Positions 47,001-55,047 of a DNA stretch of 64,000 nt are shown here, piece by piece. The notes beneath the pieces are model-generated. The model did no database searches. It had not been told where the DNA came from and worked only from the letters and a program-made list of their open reading frames with translations. This DNA is from Ottelia alismoides (taxonomy: Eukaryota; Streptophyta; Magnoliopsida; Alismatales; Hydrocharitaceae), in the NCBI GenBank assembly GCA_037367405.1, contig JAZKJV010002329.1, positions 434,001-498,000 of the forward strand, in the 5' to 3' direction. The position numbers and the translations under genes are program-made. Numbering within the stretch: the first letter of the stretch is position 1; every line of letters starts with the position of its first letter.

Positions 47001-50000
47001 ACGCCTTTCGGATTGGTCCATCCCATCCTCTTCGAAAAAAAGCAATGACGAGTCGGACGCAACTTTAGCTGAATTACCGCACTACATTTGCGATCCGACT
47101 CACTTTTCTTCAAGACCAGTGGCTAGCATCTCACAGAATGATCACCCACCAACAATTACTGAGCCAGACTTAAAAGACCTTCAGCCAGATTTGATTGATG
47201 ATTCAGATTTACCAGAGCTGAAACCTCTCCCTCCCACCCTGAAGTATGCATTTCTCAATGGACCCAAAGATAAATTCCCTGTCATCATCAGCTCATCATT
47301 AACCATGGATCAAGAATCTAAGCTTCTAGAAGTCCTTGAGCGAAATCGAAAAGCCATCGGTTGGACTGTGTCGGATCTCGTCGGAATCAACCCTGCTCTC
47401 TGCTCGCACCAAATTTATGTTGAGGATAATGCAAGGCCTTCCCGTGAATTTCAAAGAAGACTAAACCCCAATCTTCGGGAAGTGGTTAAGAAAGAGATAG
47501 AGAAATGGTGCAAAGCAGGTTTCATATACCCCATCTCTGACTCCAAGTGGGTGGCCCCCCTTCATGTCGTCCCGAAGAAGTCGGGAATCCACATGGTCAC
47601 CAACGAGGAAGGGGTTGAGATCGCGACTCGAGTACCCACGTCGTGGCGTGTCTGTGTCGATTACAGGTGCCTGAATGCTGCGACCAAGAAAGATTACTTT
47701 CCACTGCCATTTATTGATCAAATATTGGAGAGACTTGCAGGGAAAGCATTCTTCTGTTTTCTTGATGGGTACTCTGGCTACAATCAGGTAGCTATTGCTC
47801 CCGAGGATCAGGAAAAAACCACATTTACATGTCCCTTCGGTACCTACGCTTTCAGGCGCATGCCATTCGGGCTTTGTAATGCCCCAGACACATTTCAGCG
47901 GTGCATGATTGCCGTATTTGCCGAAATGGTGGGTGATTTCCTGGAAGTCTTCATGGATGACTTCTCGGTCCATGGTGATTCATTTGATACATGTTTAGCG
48001 CACTTGGACCGAGTCCTCCAAAGATGCAGGGAGGTTAATTTGGTACTCTCCTGGGAGAAAAGTCACTTTATGGTGACTGAGGGTATCGTGTTGGGGCATC
48101 TCATCTCCAGAAAGGGAATGGAGGTCGACCCTGCCAAGGTGGATGTGATCAAGAAACTTGAGCCACCAACCAACGTCAAGTTAGTGCGGTCTTTTCTAGG
48201 GCATGTTGGATTTTATCGAAGGTTTATCCCCGATTTTTCAAAAATCGCCCGCCCACTGACTGAGCTCTTAGGAAAAGACACCGAGTTTATTGTAAATCAC
48301 AAGTGTCTTGAGGCCTTCGAGCTCCTGAAAAAGAAAATCTGTGAATCGCCGATATTACAAGCTCCTGACTGGTCACTTCCCTTTGAGATCATGATTGATG
48401 CTTCGGATTTTGCGGTCGGAGCTGTGCTTGGACAAAGACGGGATGGAATCCCTTATGCGATTCACTACGCGAGCAAAGTATTGGATCCTGCACAGAAAAA
48501 TTATACAGTGACTGAAAAGGAAATGCTCGCGGTTGTTTGGGCCCTTGAAAAATTCAGATCATATATATTGGGCTCCAAGGTGACGATTTTCATAGATCAT
48601 ACTGCAATTAGATACCTCATGGATAAGAAAGATGCCAAGGCACGACTTTTGAGGTGGATTTTGTTAATCCAGGAATTTAATTTGGAGATCAAAGATAAAC
48701 CTGGAATAAAGAATGTTGTTGCTGATCACCTTTCCCGAATTGAGAAAAATGATTATCCTGATACTGGACCTATTAAGGAGACTTTTCCAGACGAATCTGT
48801 TTGCACTATTGATTCAACCCCATGGTATTCCAACATCGTGAACTATCTTGTCTCCAAGAAGGTTCCCTCGGGTTGGACAAAGAAAATGATTGAAAAACTA
48901 AAGTCGGATTCAAGAAAATACCATTGGGACGATCCTTTCCTTTTCTATGAAGGAGCGGATTGTGTCTGGAGAAGATGTATTCCTCAGGAAGAATACCAGA
49001 GTGTCCTCACACATTGTCACACTCTCGAGGCTGGAGGGCACCATTCGGGAAAGAGAACCGCACACAAGGTACTCCAATGTGGATTTTACTGGCAGACCTT
49101 ATTACGTGATGCTAATGATTTTGTACGATCTTGCCCGATTTGTCAAAGGATGGGAGGGACCGTTGGTTATAGAGATGAAATGCCCATGCAACCAATGATT
49201 TTCTGTGATGTTTTTGATGCATGGGGGATTGATTTTATGGGTCCCTTTCCCAATAGCAATGGATTTGAGTACATCTTGTTAGCGGTTGATTATTTGTCTA
49301 GATGGGTAGAGGCTATTCCGACCCGAACCGCAGACAGCAAAACCGTCTGTAAGTTTATCAAGGATAATATCATTGCAAGGTTCGGGATACCAAAAGTTTT
49401 GATCTCTGATGGAGGTAGCCACTTTGTGAACAGGGAAATGAGATCTTTGGCTAAGGAGTACAAATTTGAACATCGAATAGCCAACCCTTATCATCCACAA
49501 TCTAATGGCATGGCAGAAGTTTCTAATCGAGAAGTGAAGAGTATACTTCAAAAGTTGGTTCGTCCAGATAGGAAGGATTGGTCAAAACTGTTGGATCAAG
49601 TTCTTTGGGCCTATAGGACAGCTTATAAAACACCACTCGGCACTTCACCTTTTAGGATGATCTATGGCAAACCTTGCCATCTTCCTGCTGAACTGATTCA
49701 CAAATCTGAATGGGCAATCAAAAAGTTGAACTGGAGTTGTCACCTTGGGAAATTATGTCGAGACCTAAACCTGAATGAGCTAATTGAAATCCGAAACCGA
49801 GCATATGACAACAGTGTGATTTATAAGGACAAGGTCAAGAAATGGCATGATAGACACATTCGAGATAAAACCTTTGTCCCTGGGCAAAAAGTATGGTTGT
49901 TTAATGCTCGATTAAAGATTTTTCATGGGAAACTGAAATCGAAATGGACGGGTCCCTATGTTGTCATCGATGTGCATACCAATGGAAGTGTGGACATTGC

Positions 50001-50199
50001 AGAACTCAAAGATGACGCACAACTTTTCTCAGTGAATGGACAATTACTGAAGCCATACATAGAATCATCCAAAGAACATACAGTGCAAGTTGAGGTCATC
50101 TATTTCACACAAAGCACGGACATTGACGATATATCAGATCAGACCCACCCCCCCTCCCCAACACATCGATCTCCTTGTACAGCTTCTTCCTCTACTTAG
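44005..50199 (+). CDS. gag-pol: Element C gag-pol polyprotein, intact (2064 aa)
   Basis: One frame encodes all core functions. Gag capsid region about residues 140-300 (QLPQFHGNSDEEPYEFL, LPFALKGKADYWVKNLG, KKFYPLSRTNQ, AACGGNY); Q/P-rich linker; coiled segment about 510-545. Protease: active-site Asp at residue 820, but in the unusual context LLDNGPSINLLP; ILGRPFLRTAKAV follows. RT about 1150-1350 with catalytic Asp 1318 and 1319 (FMDDF). RNase H about 1455-1570 ([24 protein letters not shown]). Integrase: CPICQ at the end of the zinc domain, then D1743, D1802 and E1838, the last two separated by 35 residues as in the D,D(35)E family; GPY-type tail (KWTGPYVV) near 1990. No chromodomain, no CCHC knuckle. 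The TAG stop (50197-50199) lies inside a perfect hairpin. I chose the first ATG of the open frame; a second Met-rich candidate (MAPRRKNPEDD) follows at codon 64. Confidence 0.96.
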   Translation: MENCGNPFLTTTNFPISNNLNHSYSDPPWVQEHLPLDFSSNNSLQTIDSYFSQSEGEKKNIQKMAPRRKNPEDDQNEDPMHLILARLAASEQQQNLMREQLERMNAEGEPPMEAAYNLGQYRVINYLQPPQPEVHHELKPHFINQLPQFHGNSDEEPYEFLRDLELICSNQRHPQVSQDYIRLTALPFALKGKADYWVKNLGVTVTTYDRFKNLFLKKFYPLSRTNQMRTRITSFSQMPNEPLCDAWDRFKDLLQKCPCHDLDNNILVQSLYSGLNHGTQGLVSAACGGNYTSRGADTVWKILEQMAETSRSQIASRSYTDSLNNYQAKGGKQTVAEIAEDLLPNMNIITDKLTIVDKRVNEIDNRLSQFPKQMEELTEKVSKLGMPTAPTVPIYHVHHVQEQPGSGQPLPWTQDQSYIQPSQQSPPPAETVVEALPLTFEINGIWYTQDNTRQGNLGDRQQYQRPPNSYNAAPQHNQSSRQQQPQDRQTQPQQHRQQYQAPNQASRSSKPPEDSIDIQRQMLEEICRFRSELYDLRVDVNRLSRWKEEQTAPVTAIPAQVQANPNSLNKTQSSQHNNQVYYSDFSTSDYETLSFNNINAMSLRSGRTVVVPDRAKEADQHDSEDQPEDTSEDGDEGHPRISARRKEKASMENKEDLEPLVAAKTPLSLFQQHDDNPEHYDCNKNSKFNKDALIYNSGYLSPVSNASIPFPHALKKGRQKKTIQSDPVMEKFCQQNITVKVPFDQYVASNPAFQKYLKMKCTPTRTRTKKTNQCVETHVLTVATTKCVRNQHLPRKKRDLGAHYVESRIGGIAFARTLLDNGPSINLLPLALYYRLELGPLQKSLSILQFADKSTKRPKGEVKNVIIMVEGTEYKVDFTVLDMETPNHWKESQIILGRPFLRTAKAVFDYGTGMMKFRSLDGEVDLEMRQTKWQRPDSESTAEEAETSECNLISTTGPWDQLPNLHMDTITSEEATMHHTVCDLLPNKSEHLYNLDDTERLSDWSIPSSSKKSNDESDATLAELPHYICDPTHFSSRPVASISQNDHPPTITEPDLKDLQPDLIDDSDLPELKPLPPTLKYAFLNGPKDKFPVIISSSLTMDQESKLLEVLERNRKAIGWTVSDLVGINPALCSHQIYVEDNARPSREFQRRLNPNLREVVKKEIEKWCKAGFIYPISDSKWVAPLHVVPKKSGIHMVTNEEGVEIATRVPTSWRVCVDYRCLNAATKKDYFPLPFIDQILERLAGKAFFCFLDGYSGYNQVAIAPEDQEKTTFTCPFGTYAFRRMPFGLCNAPDTFQRCMIAVFAEMVGDFLEVFMDDFSVHGDSFDTCLAHLDRVLQRCREVNLVLSWEKSHFMVTEGIVLGHLISRKGMEVDPAKVDVIKKLEPPTNVKLVRSFLGHVGFYRRFIPDFSKIARPLTELLGKDTEFIVNHKCLEAFELLKKKICESPILQAPDWSLPFEIMIDASDFAVGAVLGQRRDGIPYAIHYASKVLDPAQKNYTVTEKEMLAVVWALEKFRSYILGSKVTIFIDHTAIRYLMDKKDAKARLLRWILLIQEFNLEIKDKPGIKNVVADHLSRIEKNDYPDTGPIKETFPDESVCTIDSTPWYSNIVNYLVSKKVPSGWTKKMIEKLKSDSRKYHWDDPFLFYEGADCVWRRCIPQEEYQSVLTHCHTLEAGGHHSGKRTAHKVLQCGFYWQTLLRDANDFVRSCPICQRMGGTVGYRDEMPMQPMIFCDVFDAWGIDFMGPFPNSNGFEYILLAVDYLSRWVEAIPTRTADSKTVCKFIKDNIIARFGIPKVLISDGGSHFVNREMRSLAKEYKFEHRIANPYHPQSNGMAEVSNREVKSILQKLVRPDRKDWSKLLDQVLWAYRTAYKTPLGTSPFRMIYGKPCHLPAELIHKSEWAIKKLNWSCHLGKLCRDLNLNELIEIRNRAYDNSVIYKDKVKKWHDRHIRDKTFVPGQKVWLFNARLKIFHGKLKSKWTGPYVVIDVHTNGSVDIAELKDDAQLFSVNGQLLKPYIESSKEHTVQVEVIYFTQSTDIDDISDQTHPPSPTHRSPCTASSST

Positions 50200-50463
50200 G
50201 CCAAGGCCTAAGTATGGGGGGGACCGATGCCATCTGTATATACCATTTCCCTCATTCACATACCCTGACCGCTTCTTTTTCTTTTCTTTTCTTTCCGCTC
50301 TTCTTCTATACTTAGACTATTCACAGTCTAAGTATAGGGGGGCGATTTTTGTAAATCCTTTTCTTTTTCTTTTTCTTTTTCACTCTCTTACGCTTAGCCC
50401 GAGCTATGTCTTCTTTACGCTTCTTGTGCTCTGAGGACACAGCACTCGCTAAGTATAGGGGGG
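50193..50463 (+). repeat. Polypurine-tract hairpin array of element C (three hairpins)
   Basis: Hairpin 1: TACTTAGGCC (50193-50202) with GGCCTAAGTA (50205-50214), followed by a run of G; it includes the gag-pol stop. Hairpin 2: CTATACTTAGACT (50306-50318) with AGTCTAAGTATAG (50325-50337), followed by G. Hairpin 3: an imperfect long stem from about 50393 to 50450 (CTTAGCCCGAGC against the CACTCGCTAAG side), also followed by AAGTATAGGGGGG. Each ends with the polypurine-tract core found at 51802-51814. Confidence 0.88.
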
Positions 50464-51801
50464 TCTTTATATATACTATGTATATATTTTAGCCATACCT
50501 CGTACTTTCACGTAAGTCTATATTTACGGGGTGGGTTTTTCTTAAAAACAAAAAAAATGTTTTTTTCCACTAACACTGACTACACCCAAAACCTTTGAAA
50601 AAATGGCTTCTTATTCATTTATTTTTTGCATTAAAAAAAGAAGAAGAAGAAGAAGAAAACAAACAAACAAACAACAAAAATCCTTTGCATAAAAAAACAA
50701 AAAAATCAAAAACAAAAAAATGTATCTGCATTTCACACACTCGCATTTCATCAAGCATCGCATTTGCATATGTGAAAAGTCTTTGGGTTCTGAACCGAGT
50801 TATGAGCCGAAACCGAGAGTGGTCTGGACTTAATCTTAATCCACCTAATTTTCAGAGGAACTTCAAAGAGAAATAGGATTTTAGAGTCTTCAGGTCTTTG
50901 ACTTAATTCTTTGAGTTCTGCATGACAATGTACAGCGTTTGACTCTTAGTGTCTAACCTGATCTCTTCATTCTGGGTACAACTCTAGAATAGGGAATTAA
51001 TTTGTACTCTCGCACTATGCACTTAGCTCAACTCAGACGGGATGTTGGAAGACTGTGTGAGTTTCTTTTCTAGTAGCGTGGAAATCTAAAGACCGGAGTA
51101 CGGGTTGAAATAAAGCTTCGGAAAAGGTATGGACGGCTGGGCACAATTTTTTCTAAGACCCCAAAAAATGTACGGAAACAAAAGATTCTATATCCGTAGG
51201 GGCACAACAAGATCCAAGCAGAACCACCAAAAATTCCAAATACAAAGAAGCAACTACCAAATAAAATCTGACCAAAAAGGTCCAAGCTTCCAGAAACCTG
51301 CAGATCTTGGTGGAGACTCGGCTACACTGGCCATCTTCACAAGGAGAGGTGACTACACTGGCCACCCTCCAGTTCTTTTCTCATTCTTCTATCTTCTCCC
51401 CCCAATTCGATTGTGAACACAGCGCGACAGACCTTAGAAGGAAATACCTGACTCCCCGAGGACGAGTTATTGGAGAGGAGGCTTGTGCAGTAGTTCGGCA
51501 TTCTGGATGGGAAGAGCTAAAATATTTCACACACAAGAGTCGGTTATTCAATGTTCAAAGAGTATACTTTGGGAAGATGATTGATCTAAGATGACTTCTG
51601 AGCCGAAACTGTAGCAATGATGTGTAGAACTTGAGGGCTGTTGATTTTAAAATTCTAAGTCTCACAGAAGTTCCGACACACAAATAATCCAAAGGTTGAG
51701 TTTAGGTTCACTTTCACCTTCAGCTCATGGTCTTGGTTTGGAACCCAATCTCATTTCACCTCATGGCATTTCTTTTTGATGCTCAGGGACGAGCATGGTT
51801 T
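50464..51801 (+). other. 3' noncoding region of element C
   Basis: About 1.3 kb with no env-like frame. Just after hairpin 3, an AT-rich block containing TTTAGCCATACCTCGTACTT (about 50489-50508) is shared with B and D. A (GAA)n run lies at 50639-50658. Two copies of a CTACACTGGCCA motif lie at 51321-51333 and 51351-51364. Frames of 95 codons (51129-51416, 51307-51594) have no recognisable domain. Confidence 0.72.
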
Positions 51802-51814
51802 AAGTATAGGGGGA
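51802..51814 (+). other. Polypurine tract of element C
   Basis: AAGTATAGGGGGA directly precedes the 3' LTR start TGATGAATCTCG. Confidence 0.9.
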
Positions 51815-54800
51815 TGATGAATCTCGTATTCATCACTCTAAAACTCATTTATTAAGCTCAAATCCCTAAAAATCAACAGCATTCTTGCATCTATTTTGAA
51901 TAATTAGCATTCATGCATGTTTCCATAAGAATTGCATTTTAGCACAAAAATCTGCACAAAATAAGAAGCCAAAAATCCAAGCCAAAATGACCTGTAAATA
52001 AGCCTAACTTCCCAGATTTTTAACACATTCATGCTAACTCCGAATAACTCAAAACCACTTCCACTGTGTACATATCACTAATATGAATAAAGGAAAAATA
52101 CAAAAAAAATAACTAACCCAAATAAGTGGACCAAAAACCCAAACCCTAATTTCAGGATTTTTGGACTAAAAGCCACATATCTTCTCCATCCAATGTCCGA
52201 TTTAATCCTACTCACTTTTGAACTAATGTACATTCAATTACCTTTAAAACAAGACCAAGTTCAAGTGAATCGGAGCTCATATGTGAAAGTTGGGTTTTGG
52301 GCCTCTTTTGTACATTGTATATTTTCGCGGTTTTGACCTTGTATTTTATGTATATATTTTCTTAATCAATAAAAATCCAAAAAAATTAGAATTAAGTGTC
52401 TTTTATTTATCTTTGATTTTTCCTTATTTTTTCCAGATTTTTATCTTGTTTAAAAATGACAAAAAAATTATAAAACCCAAAAATCAAGGTATTCTATGTA
52501 CATAGGATACCCCAAAAATTCACTTTTTACATTTGACCGATTTTGGTTTTGATGTCTTCATGAAAGTTGTAGATCTCGTCGAGACGAGCATTTTTCGTGA
52601 AGGAAGTTTTTCGATCCGAGGTCATTTACTATTTATTATCGATTTTACAAGATAATTATTTTCTGAATTTTCTGGTGCTGACACGTGGCAGCCCCAGAGG
52701 CCGCCACGTGTCAGCCATTTTTGGACTTTATTTATATTCGTTTTATTAAAAAAAATTAAAATCACGCACGTGCGTCGCACGTGCCCCCAGGCACGTGCTC
52801 CGCACGTGCCTCCGCCTCTCGTCTTTAGTCACCACGTGGCGCAACAGGCGCCATCCGATCACGCGAGATCGGACGGCACCTGTGCGTCGTCAACCTCGAG
52901 CCCCTTTCCCCATTTGGCCGCCGCCCCGCGCCGCCGATATCTCCGCCGCCCCCGTGAATCTCGCCGATCAAATCCTTATCTCCGATCTCCTCCTCCTTTC
53001 GGCCTCAATCGCATCATCTTCTCGATTCATCCGATCGCCCTCAATCCCGCCGATACCCTTCCATCTCCGGCCAAACCCCCCTGCTATTTAAACCCATCGC
53101 CGCCCTCGTCACACAGCATCCGCCGTTTAATCCCTTAGAACCTCCTCTCCGGTAGTGACAGGACCGGCGAGCCCCCTCCATCGGCGTGATCCGAGGTCAG
53201 CAGACCTCGTCGCAGCTCCGCCCCGAGCGCCGCTGCTCGCTCCGGCCTCGCCAACGCCGTCGAGCCGATCTTCTTCCAGGTATATCTCTCTCTCTCTCTC
53301 TCTATCTCTCTCTTCCGCTCTCCGCCCTACGACCGTCGACGACCACCGCCATCCTCCGCAACGTCATCTTCTCCGGTCCCCATCACCTTGACGCCATCGG
53401 TTCGCCCTCACGCCATCGACCGCCATCAACCTACCGCCTGGAGCTCCTCCGCCTTCAACTTCACCGCCGCTACGCCATCTCCCCCGATCTGCTGAGCCAC
53501 CAAGCCCTCTTCCTCGACGACCGTCGGCCGTGTGTCGGCCCCGGGGGACCTTCGTCTCCAGCGCAGGAGGTGTGCCTCCGTCTCCGGTGACAGCTGCTCC
53601 GCAGCAGCACCTCTGCCTGGACCCCGACCGTTCACGCCGCCCCTCGGCCACCACGCCTGCTCCAGCGCCTCCTTCGCCACCTCTTCGTCTCCGCCAGACA
53701 CCAGCCGCCGGCACCTCTGCCTGCACGTGACCCTCGCCGGAGGGGCCGTCTACCCACAGAGCCATCGCGCCATCGGAGCCTCCGGCCCACCTCAGCTCCA
53801 CCGCCACCCTCTGCTTTGGCTGGACGCCAGCCAGCGCTCCTCCTCCGCCTCAGCCACCGCGCAGCCGGGCACCACAGACCCGAGACCCCCGCCACGTGCA
53901 CGGCACGTGAGGGCGGGGGGACGTCACGTTTCCATCATCCCCGGGTCACGTGCCCCGCACGTGACCGCGGGGCTATTTGCAACAAACGCCCCCAGTTCCG
54001 CCCATTTCGCGCCTCAGTCCCCGCATCTGCGCACGTGCCCCTTGGACATTTTGCACAAATACCCCCACGGGTATAGGTAATTACGAACAAACCCCCCCAG
54101 TTGCATTTTATATTGATATTTATATTGCAGTTGTACCCCTGTGTTCCCCTGTGATTCTAGACTTCTTCTCTACATTATTTTATTATCAAAAAAATAGCAT
54201 GATGTTGGTTAATTGACTCTCTGCACTTGGATATATTGCGGGTATTTTTCTGATTGACGGTTAATTAATAAATATTTGTTTTGTGAAAATTGGTGTATTT
54301 TACCCATTTTCTGCTCTGAAATTGATAATTGATTAACCGTTGCTCTAAAAATTCTCGAAAAATCACATCTTTTAGAGTTAATTATTCTTAACATTGTGCC
54401 CAAAAAGATTTGCATTTGCACGCATATTTTATCCTGTAAAAATCATTTAGCACATTTTAGTATTTAATTTTTAGTAGATATTAAACCTCACATTTTCGAG
54501 GTTTAGGATTTTTCTGAGATCCGTCACCTAGTGATAGATCTCAGATAATTTTGATCCTTGAAAATAAGTAGGTTTGATATTTATTAAAATTAAATATTGA
54601 AAATCATTTTGTTTGCATTTAAAAATCCATAAAAAATTCATATTGCATCCAAAAATTCCAAAAAAATTTATAGTGCATCCATTTCATTATAGTTTACATT
54701 GTGGCCAAGTTTCGTATTTTTTGGACATCATTTGAACGTATTTTACATTTTAGTCCCTAAAATAAGGCCAAAGTTGCATTTTGCATCCTTTATTGCATTT

Positions 54801-55042
54801 AAAATTCCAAAAAAAGACCGCCTTGAAAACCGAACACGAACTTTGATAGACTTAATTCTAGGTTGTTCCTTTGCCTCCTTGTGATCGACCTTGGGACTTG
54901 CCCAAGTAAAATAAACATAAAACCACGATATTAAAAATTGAATAAATCATTTGTGGTATTTTCTTGACCGTTTCCGATTGCCGCCTACAACGCACGACAC
55001 GATAAAAACAACTCCTTAAAAGCAGCATTTCCGGATTCGTCA
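51815..55042 (+). repeat. 3' LTR of element C (3228 bp)
   Basis: It aligns end to end with 39609-42844. The differences noted are about 30 substitutions, a 13-base deletion near 54027, one extra TC-repeat unit or two near 53290, and single-base changes in A runs. G-box inverted repeat, CACGTG cluster and TATA-like box are all retained. Confidence 0.96.
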
Positions 55043-55047
55043 CTGAA
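55043..55047. repeat. Target-site duplication of element C, right copy (CTGAA)
   Basis: It follows the LTR terminus ATTCGTCA and matches 39604-39608. On the minus strand it sits in the codons for E-F-S ahead of the protease region of element D. Confidence 0.93.

Larger units (their letters stand above)
39609..55042 (+). mobile_element. Element C: full-length, coding-intact Athila-type retrotransposon (15.4 kb)
   Basis: LTRs 39609-42844 and 51815-55042, primer site 42847-42864, leader, one open gag-pol frame 44005-50199, 3' hairpins, and polypurine tract 51802-51814. The perfect flanking duplication CTGAA lies in element D's gag-protease coding region. About 30 substitutions and a few small indels separate the LTRs by hand count, near 1%. 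This makes C the most recent insertion in the window and the only candidate for an autonomous copy. Its LTR sequence is unrelated to those of A/D and B except at the termini. Confidence 0.96.
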
